NCBI GenBank assembly: GCA_024234975.1
Contig: JACKNH010000022.1
Coordinates: forward strand, 1-64,000
Length of the DNA stretch: 64,000 bases
Source of the DNA: Gammaproteobacteria bacterium
GTDB lineage: Bacteria > Pseudomonadota > Gammaproteobacteria > Ga0077536
Reading direction: 5' to 3'
Made by a program: the position numbers and the translations under genes. The notes under the pieces are model-generated. The model worked only from the letters and a program-made list of their open reading frames with translations, was not told the origin of the DNA and searched no databases. Below, piece by piece: positions 51,854 through 59,476 of this stretch (positions are counted from its first letter, which is position 1; each line of letters begins with the position of its first letter).

Positions 51854-54100
51854 GTGTTGAACATGGCCCAGTATCGCGAGCGGTTTCGCGAGCGGATCGT
51901 CCAGATTGCGATAAGCGCCGCCCTACTCGTGTTCTTCGTCGCTCACGCGGTCGAATTGTTTCGCATCCCCATCATTTCCAGGCTTGAGAACATCGCCTAC
52001 GACGCGCGGCTGGTGTTGACCATGCCACGGACGCTGGACGACCGTATAGTCATCGTCGACATCGATGAAAAAAGTATTACGGCCGAGGGACGGTTCCCGT
52101 GGGGCCGCAACAAGATGGCGAAGTTCGTCGACCAGCTGTTCGGCGAATATGAAGTCGGCCTGGTGGGCTTTGATATCCTGTTTGCCGAAGCCGACGAAAG
52201 TTCCGGCCTTACGGTGCTCGAATCGCTCGCGCAGAATGAGCTCGGCGGCAATACCGCCTACAATTCAGCCTTGGCAGGTTTGCGTGAAAGCCTGGATTAC
52301 GACGGCACGTTTGCGAATTCATTGTCGAAGTATCCGGTAGTGCTCGGCTTTTCATTTGACGACGATCCGCAGATCAGGATCGGCGCGTTACCCGAACCCA
52401 CTTTCGTGCGTGGCTTTTTCCGGGGCCAGAACATTCTGTTTCAACAGGCACCGGGCTACAGTGGCGTTTTGCCGCGTTTGATTGAAGCAACGGCAAGCGC
52501 AGGACACATTAACCCCTTCGTTGATACCGACGGCGTGGTACGCCGCGTTCCCATGTTGTTCGAGTATGACGGTGCTTATTACCCGTCGCTGGCATTGGAG
52601 ATGGTTCGTCGTGCCATCGGTGTGGATTCGATTGAGCCGCGCATTGAAAAGGTGCCGTTCTCGTTCAAGGCAAACTACGCTGGGCTGGAATCGCTGCGGA
52701 TAGGCAACCGTAACGTTCCAGTCGACAAATACGTACGCACCCTGGTGCCATATCGGGGCCCGATGAAGAGTTTCCCTTACGTTTCGGCAACGGACGTCAT
52801 CCGGGGTACCGCCGACAAGTCGCAACTCAAGGGCACCATCGTGCTGGTCGGCACGTCCGCGCAAGGTCTGCAGGACCTGCGATCAACACCGGTTGACCCG
52901 GTATTTCCCGGGGTTGAAGTGCATGCCAACCTGATTGCGGGAATGCTGGATGGCAATATCAAGGCGCAGCCTGAGTACGCTCTGGGCGCGGAAGTACTGT
53001 TCCTGCTGATTTTCGGCATTGTCATGGTATTGCTGGCGCCGGCTTTCACCCCGATGGGGCAGACCGTATTGGCCGCGTCGCTGATTGCCGGACATCTGCT
53101 GGTCAACATGTTCTTCTGGGTCGCCGCGGATACCGTGTTTCCGGTGGTGTCCGGTGTGTTGATGCTGGGCTCGATGTTCCTGTTGCAGATGTCCTGGGGA
53201 TACTTTGTCGAAACCCGCGGCAAGCGACAGCTCACGGGCCTGTTCGGCAGTTACGTGCCGCCCGAGCTGGTCGAAGTGATGGCGAGGGATCCCGAGAGCT
53301 ATTCGGCTGAACCGGAAAACCGCGAGTTGTCGGTAATGTTCTCGGATATCCGAGGTTTCACCACCATCTCTGAGGGCCTTTCCGCCAAGGAACTTGCGGA
53401 CCTGATTAATGAGTTCCTGACCCCGATGACGCGGGTGATACACGAGCACCGGGGCACGATTGATAAGTATATGGGTGATGCCATCATGGCTTTCTGGGGT
53501 GCTCCCTTGAATGACAGTGCGCATGCGCGGCATGCCATTGAGGCCGGCATAGGGATGCAGGAACGACTCAAGGAATTGAACAAGACCTTCAAGAGCCGCG
53601 GGTGGCCGGAGCTGCGAATTGGCGTCGGCATCAATTCGGGCACGATGAGCGTGGGAAACATGGGGTCGAAATTCCGCATGGCTTACACCGTAATCGGCGA
53701 CGCGGTGAACCTCGGCTCGCGGCTGGAAGGTTTGACCAAGTCCTACGGTGTGGAAATGATTGTCGGCGAGAGCACCGCAGAGATGGCCCCGGAATTCGCG
53801 TACCGCGAGTTGGACCGGGTACGGGTCAAGGGCAAGGACGAGCCGGTCGCGATTTTCGAACCATTGGGATATGCCGACCAGCTCGACCGTCTGTGGAAGG
53901 ACGAACTGAAACTGTATCGCCAGGCGCTGAAATACTATCGCAGCCAGGATTGGGACATGGCCGAGTTGCAGTTCCTGAACCTGGCCAAGTCCTCACGGGC
54001 CCCGCAGCTGTACCAGCTGTATGCCGAGCGGGTCGCTCATTTCCGCAAGCAGCCGCCGCCGGAGAATTGGGACGGCGTGTTCACCTTTACGACGAAGTAA
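51854..54100 (+). CDS. CHASE2-domain adenylate/guanylate cyclase
   Basis: The product is about 748 residues. The start is uncertain: GTG 51854 follows a GGGGGG tract, with GTG 51848 and ATG 51863 as alternatives. A first membrane helix precedes a periplasmic CHASE2 sensor (about 40-340, IVIVDIDEKSITAEGRFPWGR, GIDILFAE-type motif). Three membrane helices (about 350-430) and a class III cyclase domain (about 455-640) follow. The cyclase has metal-binding Asp in MFSDIRGFTTIS and in DKYMGDAIMAFWG, and VIGDAVNLGSRLE. The C-terminal part is helical. It makes cAMP or cGMP; the substrate cannot be fixed by eye. Confidence 0.92.
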   Translation: MLNMAQYRERFRERIVQIAISAALLVFFVAHAVELFRIPIISRLENIAYDARLVLTMPRTLDDRIVIVDIDEKSITAEGRFPWGRNKMAKFVDQLFGEYEVGLVGFDILFAEADESSGLTVLESLAQNELGGNTAYNSALAGLRESLDYDGTFANSLSKYPVVLGFSFDDDPQIRIGALPEPTFVRGFFRGQNILFQQAPGYSGVLPRLIEATASAGHINPFVDTDGVVRRVPMLFEYDGAYYPSLALEMVRRAIGVDSIEPRIEKVPFSFKANYAGLESLRIGNRNVPVDKYVRTLVPYRGPMKSFPYVSATDVIRGTADKSQLKGTIVLVGTSAQGLQDLRSTPVDPVFPGVEVHANLIAGMLDGNIKAQPEYALGAEVLFLLIFGIVMVLLAPAFTPMGQTVLAASLIAGHLLVNMFFWVAADTVFPVVSGVLMLGSMFLLQMSWGYFVETRGKRQLTGLFGSYVPPELVEVMARDPESYSAEPENRELSVMFSDIRGFTTISEGLSAKELADLINEFLTPMTRVIHEHRGTIDKYMGDAIMAFWGAPLNDSAHARHAIEAGIGMQERLKELNKTFKSRGWPELRIGVGINSGTMSVGNMGSKFRMAYTVIGDAVNLGSRLEGLTKSYGVEMIVGESTAEMAPEFAYRELDRVRVKGKDEPVAIFEPLGYADQLDRLWKDELKLYRQALKYYRSQDWDMAELQFLNLAKSSRAPQLYQLYAERVAHFRKQPPPENWDGVFTFTTK

Positions 54101-54279
54101 CTGTCGGTCGAGGCGGCCGCGAATCGCGGCTCCGGGCGGCATGGAAGCTCATACCGCCCCCAATCTCAACCCAAGGCGCAGCAAAAGTTTCACCTGTTCG
54201 CAGGCGCCATCAAGGGTATGCGCAGGTCTGGTGAGATTCAGAGGTCGTTGACAGACGGGGGCAGTGTGTTGCGGAGACG

Positions 54280-54305
54280 GGTCCGCAGCGGAGGCGCTGC
54301 GGACC
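54280..54305. terminator. Hairpin between convergent cyclase and FHA genes
   Basis: Perfect 10-bp stem GGTCCGCAGC / GCTGCGGACC with loop GGAGGC. T-runs are absent on both sides, so it is at best a weak intrinsic terminator. The rest of the 220-bp gap (54101-54320) shows nothing else. Confidence 0.4.
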
Positions 54306-54320
54306 TTCAGTCGGAAGTTA

Positions 54321-55040
54321 TCAGGCCTGCATGAATTCCATTTTGATGCCGGCAAGCTCTATGACATCGCCGGTCTTCATCGCATATGCCTGTGAGCCAA
54401 TGGGGTTGCCATTGACGATCGGGTAATTGGCGTTGGCGCCATCGCCTTCAATATGAGTCAGGAAGTAACCTTGCGGACGCCGCGAAATCACCGCGACCTG
54501 GACGCCAGGCTTACCCAATGTGATGAGCGCTTTGGTCAGCTCCAGGGTCTTGCCAGCGATTGGGCCGTTCATAACCTTCAAGCGTCCAAGCGGTAACCCT
54601 GCAGGCTTTTGCGCTGCCGGAGCGGCAGCCGCCACAGGTGGCGCGGCACTTCCGGCAGCCGATTCCGCCGCTTGCGCTGCAGCAACAGCTGCGCTGGCGC
54701 TGCCAGGGCGGATGATCATCGTCTTTTCGAATTCTTCATCATCGGCGGTCGCGTGCTCGTTGACGTACTTGAGCTCGTGCTTGCCGATACCGACCACGTC
54801 GCCGTCGCGCAGCGCGTGTTTCTTGATGAGTTTGCCGTTGACGTACGTTCCGTTGGTACTGCCCAGATCTTCGAGGAACGAGTCATCAAGGATAGTGATG
54901 ACGAGCGCATGCTTGCCGCTGACCGCCAGATTATCTATCTGGATGTCATTATCCGGCTTGCGGCCAAGGGTCATCCGCTCCTTGTTGAGCTGATACTCTC
55001 GTTGCACTACGCCATTCAAACTGAGAACCAGTTTTGCCAT
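54321..55040 (-). CDS. FHA-domain protein
   Basis: The 239-residue protein has an N-terminal FHA domain (about 20-95, MTLGRKPDNDIQI, SGKHA, DLGSTNGTYVNG) with the conserved Arg, Ser, His and Asn for phosphothreonine binding. An Ala/Pro-rich linker (about 115-150) leads to a second, degenerate FHA-like domain (ITLGKPGVQVAVISRR, YPIVNGNPIG). A Thr in EKTMIIRPG just after the first domain is a likely kinase target. It follows the phosphatase gene by 10 bp and probably reads out the kinase encoded in the same operon. Confidence 0.9.
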   Translation of the reverse strand: MAKLVLSLNGVVQREYQLNKERMTLGRKPDNDIQIDNLAVSGKHALVITILDDSFLEDLGSTNGTYVNGKLIKKHALRDGDVVGIGKHELKYVNEHATADDEEFEKTMIIRPGSASAAVAAAQAAESAAGSAAPPVAAAAPAAQKPAGLPLGRLKVMNGPIAGKTLELTKALITLGKPGVQVAVISRRPQGYFLTHIEGDGANANYPIVNGNPIGSQAYAMKTGDVIELAGIKMEFMQA

Positions 55041-55050
55041 AGATCCAGTC

Positions 55051-55872
55051 CTATCCTGTTCTCCTAAACGAAGACTTCAGTCTCGATACCCAGCTTCCGC
55101 CCGTCTGGGCGTCCGTCCGGGGTCGGATCAGAACGACGGAGATATTGTCCTTGCCGCCGTTAGCATTGGCCATCTGGATCAACTCGCGCCCCGCTTCGGG
55201 AAGATTAGCATAATATTTACTGAGGGTTAAACGGATTTCTTCATCATTTACCATATCATTGAGACCGTCAGAACATATCAGGTAGACGTCGTTAGTCTCA
55301 GTCTGGTACTCCTTCACATCCGGCTCGACCACCTCGTCAATTCCGAGTGCTCGGGTCACCAGATTCTTGGGCGTATTTGCCGCCGCCTCCTCGGGCGTGA
55401 AAAATCCACGGTCGATCAGCTCCTGTACCAGAGAGTGGTCACTGGTGAGCTGCTTCAATTCCTTGTCGCGGAAACGGTAGAGGCGGGAGTCGCCCACATG
55501 GGCCACGGTGAGAGTGTTGTTCAAAAACAACGCAGCGACAACGGTAGTGCCCATACCCTGGCACTGCGGCACGTCTCTGGCCGTGCGGAAAATGTGTCCG
55601 TTGGCGAACTGCACCGCGTTGTAGAGCAGCAGACTATGCGTGGTCACGCCGGCGGCCTTGGCACTGGCTGCAGTTGCGGATAAATCATCGAGCCCCTGCT
55701 TGACGATGTCGAAGATCGCCTTGACCGCGATCGCGCTCGCGACTTCGCCGGCCTTGTAGCCGCCCATGCCGTCGGCAACGATAGCCAGTCCCAGCGATGG
55801 GACGGTGATGGCACTGTCTTCGTTATGCGGGCGCTTACGTCCCGTATCCGACAGGTTTACGACCTCGATCAT
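55051..55872 (-). CDS. PP2C-family Ser/Thr phosphatase
   Basis: The 273-residue protein has all PP2C motifs for two metal ions: NEDSA, IVADGMGGYKAGEVAS, HVGDSRLYRF, LICSDGLNDMV and GGKDNISVVLI. It is of the Stp1/PrpC type that reverses Hanks-type kinase phosphorylation. It lies between the kinase and FHA genes on the same strand, 28 bp after the kinase gene. Confidence 0.93.
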   Translation of the reverse strand: MIEVVNLSDTGRKRPHNEDSAITVPSLGLAIVADGMGGYKAGEVASAIAVKAIFDIVKQGLDDLSATAASAKAAGVTTHSLLLYNAVQFANGHIFRTARDVPQCQGMGTTVVAALFLNNTLTVAHVGDSRLYRFRDKELKQLTSDHSLVQELIDRGFFTPEEAAANTPKNLVTRALGIDEVVEPDVKEYQTETNDVYLICSDGLNDMVNDEEIRLTLSKYYANLPEAGRELIQMANANGGKDNISVVLIRPRTDAQTGGSWVSRLKSSFRRTG

Positions 55873-55900
55873 GGTGTCGTCGCTCGCGCGGTTCGTTCGG

Positions 55901-58441
55901 CTATTTGCTGCCTACCTGCTTGGCACAATTCTGGATATCCCGCGCCAGTTCCTCACCTGTCTGGTAGCGCAGGGTCACGTCCTTCTGCAAAGCCTTGTTG
56001 ATCACATCGCGCAGGCACGGCCGCTGTTTGGCGAGCTCGGGCCGCAATTCCTGGAGGTCCTGATGCGGCTCATTCGCGATTTTGTACATTAGCGTCGCCA
56101 TCGAATCGCCCTTGAACGGCAGTTTGCCGGTCAGCATCTGGTAGAGCATCACGCCAAGTGAGAACAGATCGGAGCGACCGTCGACCTTCTTGCCGGACAA
56201 CTGCTCAGGCGACATATACGACGGCGTGCCCAGCACCATGCCCGTCTTGGTCTTGCTCGAGTCGGTTATGCGGGCAATACCGAAGTCCGTCAACTTCACC
56301 GCCTTCTTGTCCGGTTCAAACATAATGTTCGCCGGCTTGATGTCGCGGTGGACGATATTGTGTTTATGTGCGTAATCCAGCGCCATCGCCGCTTTGAACA
56401 CAATACCAAGCACGATGGGTACGGGTAACAGGTTCCCTTCCTTGCAATAACGCGCGAGATCATGGCCTTCCAGGAATTCCATCGCGATGTAGCACAAGTC
56501 GTGCTCTTCGCCGACGTCGTAGATTGAAACGATGTTCGGATGGGTCAGGCGTCCGGCCGTCTCGGCTTCGCGGAAGAAGCGTGACTTCACCTCGTTGAGT
56601 TCATCCGGCTCGAATTCCTGCGCCAGTGCCATGGTCTTGATGGCGACTGTGCGGTTGATGCGCGGGTCCTTGCCCAGATAGACGATACCCATCGCGCCCT
56701 TGCCCAGTTCTTTCTCGACTTCGTAGCGCCCGAGTGTTGATTTCACGTCGCCACCGGCCAGCAGCACGGTGCCACCGCCGCCGGCCCCGGCGCCGCCCAG
56801 CAATACCGTTTCCTCCAGCGCCTTGGACCGCCGGATCTTCTCCTTCACGTCGCGGAATTCGGCATTGCGCTCGCCGATGTAGGAGTAGGCATTGTGGGCC
56901 TTGGAGAACTGGCGTTTCCGCTCGAAATCCAGCGCCAGGTCGTAAACATTCTGCAGTAACGCTTCGTCGACCGGGCACTTGCGGAAGTACTCGAACGCCT
57001 GATCCAGTTTGCCGTCATGCTGGAATTGCAGCGCCAGCTGCTTGTAGCTGATGGACGATTCGATATCGAGTTTCTGTTTGCTGAACTCGGTGACCATGAA
57101 GCGCTTGGTGGTCAGCAACATGTGCCCGATGAACAACAGCGCGGCGGGTGTGACCAGCTGCAACCACATCGTCGTACTGCGCATGACGGCGAGTTCGACA
57201 ATGATCAGCCCGACAAACATGCCAAGGCTGATCAGCGCTGCGCGCCCGGCTTTGAGCTTCGGCAACATCGCAATCAGGTACAGCGCCATAGCGATGAACA
57301 AACCGAACTCGACATAGGTGGCCCAGGTCGGTCGGACGAAGAAATCCTCCTGCACGATACTGGATACGAAATGCGCCAGCGGAATAATGGTGCCATTGGC
57401 GGGGCCGATAGGCGTGTTGAGCTGTGTACCCAGTCCCGCGGCGGTAAAGCCGATGATCACCGTCTTGCCGGCATATTTACTGGCCGAGATATTTCCTACC
57501 TGGACGTCGTAGAACGAGTCGACATCGAAAGCCGAACTGCCGTCGGTGCGATCTGAATAGAAGAACGGCCGCATGTTCAGAAATTCGTCGGTGGCAATCA
57601 GAAGGTTGCCGAGCTGAACATTCTTGCCGAGATTCACCTTGATATCGTCGACACCCAGATTCAGCGATGCCGCGGCCAGCGCCAGCGAGAACGACGGGAA
57701 ATAGCGATCGTAGTACTGGATGATTAACGGATCACTGCGGACACTGCCGTCGGTGTCCAACGGATTCAGAAGATGGCCAACCCCCGCCAGGCTGTTACCG
57801 ATGACCGGAATAGGGGGCCAGGCGCGAATGGTTGGCAGCGGTTGATAGCCGGTACCGCTTTCGTCGCGCACGTTGGTTTCCGGAATGGCAAACCGCGAAA
57901 CATAACCCGGCAACGGCTCGTCCGGGTTGCCGATGGGTACACCCATGTCGAACTGCATGATGTCCAGGACATTGCCGGCGTCGCCGATTGACTGGCCCAG
58001 GCGGCCGTCGACGTCCAGCTTCTGCTCGGCTTCCAGCAAGGTGGCATTGATGGCTTCAACACCTGGCCCCTCAACGTCGCCGCGCCCAATCTGGTCCTTG
58101 ATCCGGTTGATATAGGTCAGGCCGGCCTCGACCTGCGGTTCGGAGTAAAAAATGGCAAGACCGATGGCCTTGGCGCCCGCGCCTTTGAGCTTGTCGACCA
58201 TCTCCGCGATGATTTCACGCGACCAGGGCCAGCGGCCGATGTCCTCGATACTGCCATCGTCAATGGCGATGACCGCGATATTCGGGTCATGGTCGCGTTG
58301 CGTCATCTTGACGCCAAGGTCATACGCGTCGTACTCCAGGGCTTCCAGCAGCTTGCTGCCCATCGGGTAGGCCATGACGAAAATCAGTAATGAGACGGCG
58401 AGACCGACGAACCAGTCGGTTTTCCAGAAGGGTTGTTTCAT
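55901..58441 (-). CDS. CHASE2-sensor Ser/Thr protein kinase
   Basis: The 846-residue membrane kinase has an N-terminal helix and a periplasmic CHASE2 sensor (about 30-350). Three further helices (about 365-450) and a cytoplasmic TPR-like linker (about 465-540) lead to a C-terminal Hanks-type kinase domain (about 570-845). The domain has ELGKGAMGIVYLG, Lys in VAIKTM, HRDIKPANIM, TDFGIA and SYMSPEQLSG. Most bacterial kinases put the kinase first and the sensor outside at the C-terminus, so the order is inverted here. It leads the kinase-phosphatase-FHA operon. The sensor is of the same type as in the convergent cyclase. Confidence 0.93.
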   Translation of the reverse strand: MKQPFWKTDWFVGLAVSLLIFVMAYPMGSKLLEALEYDAYDLGVKMTQRDHDPNIAVIAIDDGSIEDIGRWPWSREIIAEMVDKLKGAGAKAIGLAIFYSEPQVEAGLTYINRIKDQIGRGDVEGPGVEAINATLLEAEQKLDVDGRLGQSIGDAGNVLDIMQFDMGVPIGNPDEPLPGYVSRFAIPETNVRDESGTGYQPLPTIRAWPPIPVIGNSLAGVGHLLNPLDTDGSVRSDPLIIQYYDRYFPSFSLALAAASLNLGVDDIKVNLGKNVQLGNLLIATDEFLNMRPFFYSDRTDGSSAFDVDSFYDVQVGNISASKYAGKTVIIGFTAAGLGTQLNTPIGPANGTIIPLAHFVSSIVQEDFFVRPTWATYVEFGLFIAMALYLIAMLPKLKAGRAALISLGMFVGLIIVELAVMRSTTMWLQLVTPAALLFIGHMLLTTKRFMVTEFSKQKLDIESSISYKQLALQFQHDGKLDQAFEYFRKCPVDEALLQNVYDLALDFERKRQFSKAHNAYSYIGERNAEFRDVKEKIRRSKALEETVLLGGAGAGGGGTVLLAGGDVKSTLGRYEVEKELGKGAMGIVYLGKDPRINRTVAIKTMALAQEFEPDELNEVKSRFFREAETAGRLTHPNIVSIYDVGEEHDLCYIAMEFLEGHDLARYCKEGNLLPVPIVLGIVFKAAMALDYAHKHNIVHRDIKPANIMFEPDKKAVKLTDFGIARITDSSKTKTGMVLGTPSYMSPEQLSGKKVDGRSDLFSLGVMLYQMLTGKLPFKGDSMATLMYKIANEPHQDLQELRPELAKQRPCLRDVINKALQKDVTLRYQTGEELARDIQNCAKQVGSK

Positions 58442-58473
58442 CTCTTGAGCAACCGGTTGGGAAATCGTTGGAT

Positions 58474-58556
58474 CAGATTAATCTGACTGAAATTATTAAT
58501 TCTTTAGCACATCCCCGCACGAATACTACTCGTTATGATCCGCGATGAGTAGTGTT
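58474..58556. promoter_or_regulatory. Two dyads upstream of the CHASE2 kinase operon
   Basis: A perfect 12-bp palindrome CAGATTAATCTG lies at 58474-58485, 33 bp before the kinase start. An inverted repeat AATACTACTC / GAGTAGTGTT lies at 58522-58531 and 58547-58556. Either could be an operator for the minus-strand operon; the regulator is unknown. Confidence 0.4.
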
Positions 58557-58863
58557 GTGCCGACGCATGGCGCAGACGTCTTCCCCAAGTGTGTGCGAGT
58601 CGATGGGATAGGCATGTTAGCGGCAGCGTCCGGCGCAACCGAACCATCATCGGTCTGCTGGCGATTCGAATCCTTCTGTCGCACTGAGCCGCTGTCGGCC
58701 ATGGGTACCTGACGAATCACCCGGAACAGATTAGGAATTCATCCCCGCCTTCACTGCGCACTGGCAAAATCTTCATTGCCATTTTGCTGATTCACACGTT
58801 TTTCGCAGATAACACAATGAAATGACGAGGAATTTCCTGTGGATTGGCGCTCGGCCGGCACTT

Positions 58864-58891
58864 TTGTCATGGCCGGCCATGCCGGTGTAGC
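58864..58891 (+). promoter_or_regulatory. Candidate promoter of the RsmZ-like RNA
   Basis: TTGTCA (58864-58869) matches five of six -35 bases. After 16 bp, TGTAGC (58886-58891) is a weak -10. I could not find the GacA/UvrY upstream box (TGTAAG-N6-CTTACA). Confidence 0.35.
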
Positions 58892-58897
58892 GTAGCG

Positions 58898-59059
58898 CCA
58901 CCTCGCACAGGGACGTGCGTGGTAAACGAACTGGTCAAGGATTGACCAGACAACCAGACGGGCAGGGATGCCCCGAGACCAAAGGGAGTTGTAGCGGACA
59001 GGGAAGTCCAACCGGAGGTCAGGGCGGCTGCCGAGGTGGCCGCCGCCCGCTTTAAATTT
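58898..59059 (+). ncRNA. rsmZ: RsmZ/CsrB-type CsrA-sequestering small RNA
   Basis: Four hairpins in a row expose a GGA in the loop. They are CGCAC-AGGGAC-GTGCG (58904-58919), CTGGTC-AAGGATT-GACCAG (58931-58949), GGGCA-GGGA-TGCCC (58960-58973) and GGAC-AGGGAA-GTCC (58996-59009). Unpaired AAGGGAG (58982) and CGGAGG (59013) add two more. A GC-rich terminator stem follows at 59022-59048. This is the design of RNAs that titrate CsrA/RsmA. The location between fdxA and the next operon, with mutS beyond, matches the rpoS-rsmZ-fdxA-mutS order of Pseudomonas, although rpoS is absent here. The exact 5' end is not fixed. Confidence 0.8.
59022..59059 (+). terminator. Terminator of the RsmZ-like RNA
   Basis: GGGCGGC (59022-59028) pairs with GCCGCCC (59042-59048), continued inward by GCC / GGC around loop GAGGT, then GCTTTAAATTT. 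Confidence 0.75.
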
Positions 59060-59063
59060 GAAT

Positions 59064-59091
59064 CAGGCTGCCGCTTGCAAAGGGCAGCCTG
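59064..59091 (-). terminator. Terminator hairpin of fdxA
   Basis: Stem CAGGCTGCC / GGCAGCCTG of 9 bp with a 10-base loop, 4 bp after the fdxA stop codon on the minus strand; the following tract is T-rich but interrupted. Confidence 0.6.
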
Positions 59092-59095
59092 AAAA

Positions 59096-59419
59096 TCAGC
59101 GTTCCAGATACTGCAGTTTGTCGTCCTTGCCTTTCCACTCGTCGGCGTCGGCCGGCGGCGTGCCCATCTCGTTGATGGTCGGCCACACTTTCGAAAGCTC
59201 CCGATTCAGCTCCAGATACTGTTGTTCGTCGTCACTCAAATCATCCTCCGACTTGATGGCTTCGGCAGGGCATTCCGGCTCGCAAAGCGTGCAGTCGATG
59301 CACTCGTCCGGATCGATGACCAGCATGTTCGGGCCTTCGTGAAAGCAATCCACGGGACAGACTTCCACGCAATCGGTGTATTTGCAGCGAATGCACTGCT
59401 CGGTAACGACAAAGGTCAT
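59096..59419 (-). CDS. fdxA: 7Fe ferredoxin FdxA
   Basis: The 107-residue ferredoxin has an N-terminal motif CIRCKYTDCVEVCPVDCF for a [3Fe-4S]/[4Fe-4S] pair and a second CIDCTLCEPECP motif, with the long C-terminal extension typical of Azotobacter-type FdxA. It is a soluble low-potential electron carrier and a plausible partner for Rnf. It lies downstream of mutS on the same strand with a 57-bp gap. Confidence 0.95.
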   Translation of the reverse strand: MTFVVTEQCIRCKYTDCVEVCPVDCFHEGPNMLVIDPDECIDCTLCEPECPAEAIKSEDDLSDDEQQYLELNRELSKVWPTINEMGTPPADADEWKGKDDKLQYLER

Positions 59420-59476
59420 GATGGTTTCCGCTAGAGGTTGCTGAGAACGTGCGTATTATAGCGGCCGCTCGAGCGG

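Larger units (their letters stand above)
58442..59095. other. Long intergenic region between kinase and fdxA
   Basis: 654 bp without a protein gene. It contains two palindromes near the kinase start, an unremarkable middle (about 58560-58800) and the RsmZ-like RNA gene at its right end. Confidence 0.7.

Noticed and set aside
58640..58690. tRNA-like T-loop sequence GATTCGAATCC
   Set aside because: No acceptor, D or anticodon stems can be folded around it.
58827..58843. Additional GGA motifs as part of the RsmZ-like RNA
   Set aside because: GAGGAA and GTGGATT lie upstream of the best promoter match and are not in hairpin loops; a longer transcript cannot be excluded.
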